13,566 nt of DNA, from assembly GCA_019419405.1 (NCBI GenBank), contig DYAA01000124.1, positions 1 through 13,566 of the forward strand. Direction: 5' to 3'. Of this stretch, positions 1 through 7,272 are shown piece by piece. A program made the position numbers and the translations under genes. The stretch is from Collinsella sp. (GTDB lineage: Bacteria; Actinomycetota; Coriobacteriia; Coriobacteriales; Coriobacteriaceae). The notes under the pieces are model-generated. The model worked only from the letters and a program-made list of their open reading frames with translations, was not told where the DNA came from and searched no databases. Position 1 is the stretch's first letter. Each line of letters begins with the position of its first letter.

Positions 1-1
1 C

Positions 2-1024
2 CCCAACAGCATCGAGGCATTTTGCGACCAACTCCTTGCCGGTCTGGGCAGCGTGCGCGAGGGCCGTCGCAGTCTGGAGCAAATGGTTGGCGAGCTTTCG
101 GATGACGAGCAGGAGCTCGACGATATCGAGCCGTCGTACTACGAGGACGACGCCATCGAGGTCGACCCCGCGCTCGGCTGGGCGGGCACGCGCTGGAGCC
201 ATGCGCGCGACTACACCATGCACGCTATCTCGGCGCTAACGTGCGGCGCCTTTAGCTTTTTGCTGATGCAAACGGCCGGGGTCGCGGCGCTTCCCGGCCT
301 GGTCATTGCGGCTATCGCGATCGGAGCGGCGGCTGGCCTGGCCCCCCAGATCGGCTCGGCCATCTCGGCTGTGGGCTTTTTGGTGCTCATGGCCAACGCC
401 ACCATGCAGGCGCAGGGCATCCTGTCGATGTTGCCCGTCGCGGTGATCTTTGCCGCCGCCATGTCCGGTTGGTGGATCGCCTGGGGTCGCACCGAGGCTG
501 CCGCGAGCGCCGCGCTCACCTGTGCACTCGCGCTTGGCTGTCTGACTGGCAATACCTTCCTGGCAGCTGGGGTCGCCGCCGGCGTCGCGTCATTTTGGCT
601 CGGCCCGGCAAGCGCCGCCGCGGCAACGGGCATGGGCGTGCTTTTTGCCCGTCTGGCGACGGTCGCGCTTTCAGCCGGAGGCGTGCTGGGGCTCGGTAAC
701 GTTGCCGCAGCGCTGGAAGACCCGCTCCTTTGGGCTGCCTTTGTACTGGTCGCGACAACTGCCGCAGCGTCATCTGCGCTGCTCAATACCCATGCCAAGC
801 GTGCCGATCAGGGCTCAAACCTTGCCGTAATCGCCGCCATCGCTGTCGCCGGCATCGGCTGCGCAGCGGCGTCCTGTCTTGCACACCATATGGAAATTGC
901 CAGCCTTGCAGCCGCGGTCGTCGCCAAGGCGGCGGTTGCGGGAACCCTATCCTCTATAATCGTTGGGATATGCCTATATTTGCTCGGATACCAAAGAACC
1001 TATACGGAGAGTGATCTTTCGTGA
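2..1024 (+). CDS. Multi-pass membrane protein, 3' end; possible C-terminal part of a Ser/Thr protein kinase
   Basis: The reading frame is open from the window edge, so the true start lies upstream; the GTG at 53 is only an internal valine-type codon. About 340 residues are visible. The first 18 or so (PNSIEAFCDQLLAGL) resemble the last helix of a eukaryotic-like kinase domain, where a conserved Arg precedes a P-x-S-x-E-x-F/L pattern. A linker rich in Asp and Glu follows (nt 110-170). From nt about 210 to 990 there are roughly nine or ten Ala/Gly-rich hydrophobic segments, ending in a short polar tail (GYQRTYTESDLS). The stop overlaps the next start by four bases (GTGA), so translation is probably coupled to the FhaA-like gene. 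No catalytic residues lie in the window; the kinase assignment is inference from the short N-terminal stretch and the neighbours. Otherwise it is an unassigned integral membrane protein of the cell wall cluster. Confidence 0.6.
   Translation, partial: PNSIEAFCDQLLAGLGSVREGRRSLEQMVGELSDDEQELDDIEPSYYEDDAIEVDPALGWAGTRWSHARDYTMHAISALTCGAFSFLLMQTAGVAALPGLVIAAIAIGAAAGLAPQIGSAISAVGFLVLMANATMQAQGILSMLPVAVIFAAAMSGWWIAWGRTEAAASAALTCALALGCLTGNTFLAAGVAAGVASFWLGPASAAAATGMGVLFARLATVALSAGGVLGLGNVAAALEDPLLWAAFVLVATTAAASSALLNTHAKRADQGSNLAVIAAIAVAGIGCAAASCLAHHMEIASLAAAVVAKAAVAGTLSSIIVGICLYLLGYQRTYTESDLS
955..960 (+). promoter_or_regulatory. Possible internal -10 box ahead of the FhaA-like gene
   Basis: A perfect TATAAT lies in the last codons of the upstream membrane protein, inside a locally AT-rich stretch (950-1000) that stands out from the GC-rich surroundings. 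The start codon of the next gene is about 60 bases downstream. No good -35 hexamer sits 16-18 bases upstream (TTGCGG at 936 leaves only 13 bases), so this is a weak call for an internal promoter. Confidence 0.25.
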
Positions 1025-2034
1025 ACTTCCTGAACATCTTCGAGGACCACGTGGCCGGCATCTTCGGTGCCACCCGTGCCCCGTTCTCCTTTAAGAAGCT
1101 TGCCAAGCAGGCCGCTCGCGACATGGAGGATCAGACTCTGGTGATCAACGGCGTCAACACGGCGCCGGCACTCTATACCATCCTGATCGCCGCCGACGAC
1201 GATCCCATGCTCGCCCCGTTCTACCCCGAGCTTTCGCGCGAGGTCCGCGAGTTTGTGAAGGCGCAGGCCGAAAAGCGCCGCTATGTCTTTGTCGGCGAGC
1301 CCCTCGTGCGCTTTATGATCGATCCGCAGCTGCGCGCCGGCAAGTTCTCGGTCTTTGCCGAGAACGTCGATGCCCCCACGCTCGGCCGCCTGTACGAAGA
1401 AGAGCGCGCCTATCAAAACGGTCTGGGCCAAAACAACTCCGCGGCAAGCCGTGCCGCCAGCGCCCCGCGCGCCGGCCAGCAGCAGTTTGCTGCCCCGCAG
1501 CAGCAGCGCCCCGCCGCCATGCCCCAGCAGCAGCCGACGCCTCGCGCCGCCGCTCCCGACCCGCTTGCCGTGGCAGACCCCTTCGCGCCTAGCGTCCCCG
1601 ACCCCGCCGCAGCACCCATCCCGGTGCCGCAGACCGTCTCGCGCGACGCGCTTGCCGGCATGGGCGGAGCCGCCGCGACCGGTGCCGCCGTGGGCCTAGG
1701 CGCCGCAGCCGGCATCGCCTCCAACATGGCGAGCACTCGCGCCCCGCAGCGCCCGCTCGCCCAGCTCGTCGACGTCGTGAGCGGCGAGAGCCATAGCATC
1801 ACCTCCGCACAGGTGACTATCGGTCGCGAGCGCTCGGTTTCCGATATTGCCCTGCGCGACCCCAACGTGTCGCGCCGCCACGCCCAGCTCACCTTTACGG
1901 GCTCGGATTGGTCGATCGAGGACCTCAATTCCACCAACGGCACGCTCGTCAACAACCGCCGCATTACGCGCTGCCCGCTGCGCAACGGCGATCTGCTGAC
2001 GTTTGGCCTGAGCACCTTTGAATTTAGGGGATAG
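1021..2034 (+). CDS. fhaA: FhaA-like protein: DUF3662 (FhaA N-terminal) plus C-terminal FHA domain
   Basis: A 337-residue cytoplasmic adaptor. Residues about 1-127 match the FhaA_N/DUF3662 type (MNFLNIFEDHVAGIFG start, later YVFVGEPLVRFMID). Residues about 135-245 are a Gln/Pro/Ala-rich low-complexity linker with a Gly/Ala-rich stretch at 211-233. Residues about 246-337 form an FHA phosphothreonine-binding domain with the expected GR (268-269), SRRH (284-287) and STNG (304-307) residues. In mycobacteria FhaA binds PknB substrates and regulates peptidoglycan synthesis through the MviN/RodA machinery; the same job here is inferred from domains and synteny. The GTG start at 1021 has a Shine-Dalgarno GGAGAG at 1006-1011, nine bases upstream, and overlaps the previous stop by four bases. 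The stop is followed six bases later by the next gene, so the two are very likely co-transcribed. Confidence 0.93.
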   Translation: MNFLNIFEDHVAGIFGATRAPFSFKKLAKQAARDMEDQTLVINGVNTAPALYTILIAADDDPMLAPFYPELSREVREFVKAQAEKRRYVFVGEPLVRFMIDPQLRAGKFSVFAENVDAPTLGRLYEEERAYQNGLGQNNSAASRAASAPRAGQQQFAAPQQQRPAAMPQQQPTPRAAAPDPLAVADPFAPSVPDPAAAPIPVPQTVSRDALAGMGGAAATGAAVGLGAAAGIASNMASTRAPQRPLAQLVDVVSGESHSITSAQVTIGRERSVSDIALRDPNVSRRHAQLTFTGSDWSIEDLNSTNGTLVNNRRITRCPLRNGDLLTFGLSTFEFRG

Positions 2035-2040
2035 TCTCTT

Positions 2041-2457
2041 ATGAACATCGATATCGTCCTTTTTGCAGGCCGCATCGTCCTGGTCGCCCTGCTCTATATC
2101 TTCCTGTTCGCCGTCATGAAGACCGGCGTGGGACTTGTGCGCGGACAGCGCCGCGACTCGGCTATCTGGACGATCGATGTGGACAAGGGTCCGCGCGGTA
2201 TCCGCGGCATCCACGTAGACATGCTCGGCCCCGTCATCGTCGGTCGCTCGCCATCTTCGGACATCTGCATCAACGAACCGTTCGTCTCGGCCTCGCATGC
2301 GCGCTTTTCGCTGCAGGGCCCGGCGCTCATCATCGAAGACCTCAACTCGCTTAACGGCACGCTCGTCAACGGCCGCCAGCTTGTGGAGCCCGCAACGCTG
2401 CGCGAGGGCGACGAAGTCCAGATTGGCGACGTGGTCATGAAGGTGAACCGTCGATGA
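2041..2457 (+). CDS. fhaB: FhaB-like membrane-anchored FHA domain protein
   Basis: A 138-residue protein with one N-terminal transmembrane helix (about residues 6-28) followed by a basic stretch and a cytoplasmic FHA domain (about 58-136). The FHA signature residues are present: VGRS (67-70), SASH (83-86) and NSLNG (102-106). Size and layout match mycobacterial FhaB/FipA (Rv0019c), which bridges cell division and wall proteins and is phosphorylated by PASTA kinases; this role is known for the family and inferred here. AGGGG at 2026-2030 lies ten bases before the ATG and serves as ribosome binding site. The stop overlaps the phosphatase start by four bases (ATGA), the usual sign of coupled translation. 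The gene sits in the same order as in mycobacteria (fhaA, fhaB, pstP). Confidence 0.93.
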   Translation: MNIDIVLFAGRIVLVALLYIFLFAVMKTGVGLVRGQRRDSAIWTIDVDKGPRGIRGIHVDMLGPVIVGRSPSSDICINEPFVSASHARFSLQGPALIIEDLNSLNGTLVNGRQLVEPATLREGDEVQIGDVVMKVNRR

Positions 2458-4253
2458 TCGACGAGGAGAACAAGTCCGCGACTATGACCGAGGCACCGGC
2501 TGCCGCCACAGCTGCGCCGGCCCACGCCGCTCCGGCGGGCTCCGCACCCGTGGAACCCGAGGACACCGTGTTCTCCCTGCCTCTTTCGCATGTAACGCAT
2601 GATATTTCGGATCTCGCCGATAACGAGGACGAAGAGGATACCGTAGCGGCGCCCATCGGCGCACATGCCGCGGAACAGCCCACAGCGCCCGAAGCAACCC
2701 CGGCGCCAGCTCACTTTGCAGAGCCTGTCGCCGCGGCAATCAACGAGAGCGCTGCGGTGTTTGCGGCACCCGAGCCCGCCGCGCCGGCGTTTCCCATAGC
2801 CCCGGCATCCGAGGTTGCGCCCGTGTCTACGCCGGCGCCCGAGCCTATAGACGTCAGCCCGCAAGACGACGAGTCGACCGCCCGCGTGTCCGAGGAGCCC
2901 GACTCCCCGGACACCGGCGATTCCGAATCAAACGCCGAGACCGACACCGTCTCTCCCGGTGACACAGCCGAGATCGACGTAGCCGCCGTTGAAGCCAAGC
3001 TCAAAGACCCCGGCTCGACCATGAGCTTTGAGCCCCTGACCGAGGAGCGCATCGAGACCGACTCGACCTATGATGCCGGCACCACCACGCAACTCATGTG
3101 GGGTGCCCGCTCCGACGTTGGCTGTGTGCGCCCGCACAATGAGGATTCCTACCTGGTGCAGTCGCCGCTCTTTTGCGTATGCGACGGCATGGGCGGTCAC
3201 GCCGCCGGCGAGGTAGCCTCTTCCATCGCCGTCGAGACTATTGCCAAGACGGCCCCGCAGTCCGCCGACGCAGCACGCCTGGCGGCAGCCGTCGAGGCAG
3301 CTAACGCCGCCGTAATCGAGGCGGCCCTGAACGGCCTAGGCAAGCCCGGCATGGGCTGCACAGCCACTTGCGCCTATATCGAAAACGACACGCTCGCCAT
3401 CGCCCACGTGGGCGACTCTCGCGCCTACCTGCTCCACGAGGGCACGCTCATCCGCGTGACCCGCGACCACTCCTACGTGGAGGAGCTCGTGGACGCCGGC
3501 GAGATCACGGCAGACGAGGCTCGCGTCCACCCCAACCGTTCGGTCATCACCCGTGCGCTGGGCTCAGACCCCGCCATGTATGCCGACCACTTCACTCTGC
3601 ATATCGAGGAAGGCGACCGCCTGATACTGTGCTCTGACGGCCTTTCGAGCATGATTCCCGATAGCGATATCGAGAACATCGCCACGCAGTCCTCAACCGC
3701 GCAAATCTGCGTTGACAACCTAGTGGACGCGGCGCTTGCCGCCGGCGGCCACGACAACGTGACCGTAGTAGTCGTTGACCTGGTTGACGATGGCGTTATG
3801 CGCGAGGCGCAACGCGTGCGTCGCCGCAACGTCACCATCGGCGTCGTCTTAGGTCTCGTCTTGGTGCTGGCGGCTGCCATCTGGGCCTACACGGGTGTCA
3901 CCGGCTCGTACTACCTGGGTACCTACCAGGGCAATGTCGCCGTCTGGCGCGGCCTTCCCGGCAAGCCGCTCGGACTCAAGCTTCACTGGCTCGAAAGCGA
4001 AACCAGTATCAAGCTGTCCGACCTGCCCGAAGACACGCAAAACCGCCTCAAGGCGGGTATTCCGCAAACAAGTGTCGACGATGCGCAGGACACGATATCC
4101 AAGTACCGCCACCAGATCGACGAGGAGCAGACCCGCCAGGTGATCGACGCGCAAACGATTCGCGACAACACCGACCAGAGATCGACCTCCGAATCAGATT
4201 CCGAGAAAACCGCCGAACAGTCCGCCGAGGCCGAAGCCTCCGATAAGAATTAG
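2454..4253 (+). CDS. pstP: PP2C-family Ser/Thr phosphatase (PstP/Stp type) with long N-terminal extension and one membrane span
   Basis: A 599-residue protein. Residues 1 to about 210 are an Ala/Pro/Glu/Asp-rich, probably disordered region. Residues about 214-442 are the PP2C catalytic domain with the metal-binding and phosphate-binding residues in place: RPHNED (226-231), CDGMGGHAAGE (243-253), VGDSRAY (319-325), SDGLS (394-398) and GGHDN (431-435). A transmembrane helix spans about 461-482, after an RRR membrane-stop. About 117 extracytoplasmic residues follow, beginning SYYLGTYQGNVAVWRG, as in mycobacterial PstP, and ending in a charged Glu/Ser-rich tail. It should dephosphorylate the PASTA kinase and its targets. 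The ATG at 2454 overlaps the fhaB stop; the next in-frame ATG (2484) would only trim ten residues. The roughly 210-residue N-terminal extension is unusual, because classical PstP starts almost directly with the catalytic domain. Confidence 0.93.
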   Translation: MIDEENKSATMTEAPAAATAAPAHAAPAGSAPVEPEDTVFSLPLSHVTHDISDLADNEDEEDTVAAPIGAHAAEQPTAPEATPAPAHFAEPVAAAINESAAVFAAPEPAAPAFPIAPASEVAPVSTPAPEPIDVSPQDDESTARVSEEPDSPDTGDSESNAETDTVSPGDTAEIDVAAVEAKLKDPGSTMSFEPLTEERIETDSTYDAGTTTQLMWGARSDVGCVRPHNEDSYLVQSPLFCVCDGMGGHAAGEVASSIAVETIAKTAPQSADAARLAAAVEAANAAVIEAALNGLGKPGMGCTATCAYIENDTLAIAHVGDSRAYLLHEGTLIRVTRDHSYVEELVDAGEITADEARVHPNRSVITRALGSDPAMYADHFTLHIEEGDRLILCSDGLSSMIPDSDIENIATQSSTAQICVDNLVDAALAAGGHDNVTVVVVDLVDDGVMREAQRVRRRNVTIGVVLGLVLVLAAAIWAYTGVTGSYYLGTYQGNVAVWRGLPGKPLGLKLHWLESETSIKLSDLPEDTQNRLKAGIPQTSVDDAQDTISKYRHQIDEEQTRQVIDAQTIRDNTDQRSTSESDSEKTAEQSAEAEASDKN

Positions 4254-4269
4254 AAAGGGAGTGCCGCTT

Positions 4270-7140
4270 ATGAGTCGCCGCAACACCGAACTGCTCTTGC
4301 TCATCGCCTCGGCGTTCCCCGTCATCCTGCTGTATGCGATGTACGTGCTCACCGCGGGCGCCGCCATCTCCTTTGAGACGCTCGCCGTGCCGATCGGCCT
4401 CTTTGCCGCCTTCGCCGCGGCACATATCGCCGTGCGCATCTTGGCGCCCGGCGCCGACCCCGCCATCCTACCCATCGTATTTATACTTTCGGGCATCGGC
4501 ATCACGTTCGTGACACGCCTCGCCCCCGCTCTCGCCATCTCACAGCTCATCATCCTGTTTGTCTCGGTGGCCCTGATGGTGGGAACGCTCGCACTGGTCA
4601 AAAACCTCGACGTGGTCATGCGCTACAAGTACACCTTTGGCATCATCGGCATCATCCTGCTGATGCTGCCCATCTTTATCGGCACCACGATCTCGGGCTC
4701 CAAGCTGTGGATTCGCATCGCGGGCTTTACCATCCAGCCTGGCGAGTTCGCCAAGGTCTTTATCGTGCTGTTCCTGGCCGGGTACCTGGCCGAGAACCGC
4801 GAGCTGCTCTCCATCTCCAACCGCAAGATCCTGGGCTTTAAGATCCCTCGCCTGCGACTGCTGCTGCCGCTGTTTGCCGTGTGGGGTGTGTGCCTGCTCG
4901 TCGTCGTCTTCGAACGCGACCTGGGTTCGGCCGTGCTGTTCTACACCATCTTCTTGCTGATGCTCTACGTTGCCACGGGGCGCTTTTCGTATGTCGTTAT
5001 CGGCCTTGCGCTCTTAGCCGTTGGAGCTGTGGGCGCCTACAAGTTCCTGTCTCACGTTCAGGTGCGTTTCCAGGTTTGGGTCGATCCGTTTAAGGACGCC
5101 CAGGGCCAGGGCTACCAGATCGTCCAGTCGCTCTTCTCGCTTGCCGATGGCGGCCTGGTCGGTGTTGGCATCGGCAACGGCATGGCCAACAACATCCCCG
5201 TCGTCGAGTCCGACTTTATCTTTTCGGCTATCGGCGAGGAGATGGGCCTTTTGGGCGGCGGCGCCGTGCTCATCCTGTTTATGCTTTTTGCCGTGCGTGG
5301 CCTCACCACGGCTGCCCGCGCTAAATCCGACCTTGCCGCCTTTAGCGCCACCGGTCTTACGGCAGCCATCAGCTTCCAGGCCTTCTTGATCGTTGGCGGC
5401 GTAACCCGCCTGATCCCGCTGACCGGCGTCACCCTGCCCTTTATGAGCCAGGGCGGCTCCTCGCTGCTGGCAAGCTTTATCATCGTCGCGCTCCTGCTGC
5501 GCGCCGGTGACGAGGCGACCGGACGCGAGGCCGAGCTTACCGGCACCGGCACCATGGCCGCCATAACCGATGATCAGGTCGCATCTGCCGCCGCCCCGAC
5601 GGGCACGCGCTTTGCCACCTCGTCTTCCTACGGCAGCGGCAGCCATTCCGTCGGCTCGCGCATGCGCCGTCGCCTGCTCGACACGCCTGAATCCGGTGTG
5701 CTCGGCCGCGTTGCGCTCGCCAACCGTCTAACCCGTGCGGTGCTCGCCTTTACGGCGCTGTTCGCCATCCTTATCGGCAACCTCACCTATGTCCAGGTCA
5801 TCAAGGCCAAGGACTATCAGGATATGCCGACCAACAACCACACTATCGCCCGCTCCAAGTACATCCAGCGCGGTTCCATCATCACGTCCGACGGCGTGAC
5901 GCTGGCCGAGTCGCTGCAGCAGGAGGACGGCACCTACGTACGCTCCTACCCCAACGGCAACCTGGCAGCGCACGTGGTTGGCTACGTGAGCCAGCAGTAT
6001 GGCACCACCGCCATCGAGAGCGTCATGAACGACACGCTCACCGGCTCTAAGGATTACTCCAGCTGGAACAACGCCATCGCGTCGCTCGCGGGCCAGACCC
6101 AGCCGGGCAACACCGCCAAGCTCACCATCGACTCGCGCATCCAGACGGCTGCTGAGCAGGCGCTCAAGGGCTTTAAGGGCGCTGTAGTGGTCATCGACCC
6201 GCGTACCGGCGCGGTGCTCGCATGTGCCAGCTCGCCCACCTACGACAACACCAACATCGACGCCTTGCTGCAGGCGGGCGGCGGCGAGGACGGCTCCATG
6301 TACAATCGCGCCATGGACGCGCTGTACACGCCGGGCTCAACGTTTAAGGTCGTTACGCTTTCCGCGGCACTCGAGACCGGTACCGCCAGCCTTACCAGCA
6401 CCTACCAGGCGCCCGGCTCCATGGACATCGGCAACGCACCGGTCACCAACTATGCCAACGAGAGCTACGGCACCATCAGCCTGCAGCAGGCCTTTGCCGT
6501 GTCCTCCAACGTCGTCTTTGGCCAGGTGGCAAACGAAGTTGGCGCAAACACGCTCGTGCAGTTTGCCAACGCCTTTGGCTACGGCCAAAAGCTCGGCCAG
6601 GACCTGACCTCCGCGGCCTCCATCATGGCCGACCCGTCGCTCATGACCGAGTGGGAGACCGCCTGGGCCGGCGCCGGCCAGCCTGTCGGCATGGACCACA
6701 CGCCCGGCCCGCAGACCACCGTCATGCAAAACGCCGTGATTGCCGCCGCCATCGCTAACAGTGGCGTGGTCATGGACCCGTACTTTGTAGCCCAGGTACT
6801 CGCCCCGGACGGGACCGTGGTTAAGACCACGCAGTCCCGCTCGCTGGGCCAGGCTGTCAGCTCTGCCACGGCCGACCAGGTCAAGCAGACCATGCTCGCC
6901 GTCGTCCAGTCCGGTACCGGCACCGACGCCCAGGTCCCCGGCGTCAAGGTCGCCGGCAAGACCGGCTCGGCCGAGACCGGCGGCACCAACGTCAACTCGA
7001 TGTTCGTTGGCTTTGCACCTTACGATTCACCCACGGTCGCCATCTCGGTGGCCTTGGAGGATTACGACAAACACGACGTCAAGGCGGCCAAGATTGCCGG
7101 CATCGTCCTGACCGCGGCGCTCGCCGCACAGGGAGCGTGA
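4270..7140 (+). CDS. RodA/FtsW (SEDS) glycosyltransferase fused to class B penicillin-binding protein (PbpA type)
   Basis: One 956-residue polypeptide joins the two enzymes that usually act as a pair. Residues about 1-415 are a polytopic SEDS domain with the family signature around WVDPF...GYQIVQS (270-287), the ESDFIF segment (Asp 315 matches the catalytic Asp of FtsW/RodA, by my alignment) and LPLTGVTLPFMSQGGSS near 383-398. A Ser/Thr/Ala linker (about 420-485) leads to one more transmembrane helix (about 487-508) and then the PBP: the RGSI region at 534-537, then the transpeptidase with SXXK (STFK, 690-693), SXN (SSN, 745-747) and KTG (897-899). All three catalytic motifs are intact. I start at ATG 4270 because GGGAG (4257-4261) is eight bases upstream; the in-frame GTG at 4261 overlaps that site. 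The order matches mycobacterial rodA-pbpA, here without a stop between them. It polymerises and crosslinks lipid II at the membrane, probably for elongation. Confidence 0.95.
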   Translation: MSRRNTELLLLIASAFPVILLYAMYVLTAGAAISFETLAVPIGLFAAFAAAHIAVRILAPGADPAILPIVFILSGIGITFVTRLAPALAISQLIILFVSVALMVGTLALVKNLDVVMRYKYTFGIIGIILLMLPIFIGTTISGSKLWIRIAGFTIQPGEFAKVFIVLFLAGYLAENRELLSISNRKILGFKIPRLRLLLPLFAVWGVCLLVVVFERDLGSAVLFYTIFLLMLYVATGRFSYVVIGLALLAVGAVGAYKFLSHVQVRFQVWVDPFKDAQGQGYQIVQSLFSLADGGLVGVGIGNGMANNIPVVESDFIFSAIGEEMGLLGGGAVLILFMLFAVRGLTTAARAKSDLAAFSATGLTAAISFQAFLIVGGVTRLIPLTGVTLPFMSQGGSSLLASFIIVALLLRAGDEATGREAELTGTGTMAAITDDQVASAAAPTGTRFATSSSYGSGSHSVGSRMRRRLLDTPESGVLGRVALANRLTRAVLAFTALFAILIGNLTYVQVIKAKDYQDMPTNNHTIARSKYIQRGSIITSDGVTLAESLQQEDGTYVRSYPNGNLAAHVVGYVSQQYGTTAIESVMNDTLTGSKDYSSWNNAIASLAGQTQPGNTAKLTIDSRIQTAAEQALKGFKGAVVVIDPRTGAVLACASSPTYDNTNIDALLQAGGGEDGSMYNRAMDALYTPGSTFKVVTLSAALETGTASLTSTYQAPGSMDIGNAPVTNYANESYGTISLQQAFAVSSNVVFGQVANEVGANTLVQFANAFGYGQKLGQDLTSAASIMADPSLMTEWETAWAGAGQPVGMDHTPGPQTTVMQNAVIAAAIANSGVVMDPYFVAQVLAPDGTVVKTTQSRSLGQAVSSATADQVKQTMLAVVQSGTGTDAQVPGVKVAGKTGSAETGGTNVNSMFVGFAPYDSPTVAISVALEDYDKHDVKAAKIAGIVLTAALAAQGA

Positions 7141-7272
7141 TGCCCATGATCGAATCGGACACCCGAGGCGCGCCGCGGCCGAAGAGTTAGCGGCAACGCG
7201 CCACACGGCCCCAGCGGCCACATCGTAGGTACTACACACATCGTTGAGCGAATAGTTATGTTAGGAGCAGGA
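7141..7272 (+). promoter_or_regulatory. Leader of the PASTA kinase gene with a GC-rich hairpin
   Basis: This 132-base gap is the longest inside the left gene block. An imperfect hairpin at 7167-7202 pairs GGCGCG with CGCGCC and CCGC with GCGG, with a CAA bulge on one side, and has no T tract, so it is not a normal terminator. No convincing -35/-10 pair was found. A ribosome binding site AGGAG (7263-7267) stands five bases before the kinase ATG at 7273. A 16-codon frame starting on the stop of the previous gene (7140-7190) is noted but not called. Confidence 0.35.

Noticed and set aside
7140..7190. 16-codon frame (MPMIESDTRGAPRPKS) starting on the stop of the SEDS-PBP gene
   Set aside because: The TGATG overlap is suggestive of coupling, but it is very short and partly coincides with a hairpin; no support beyond the overlap.
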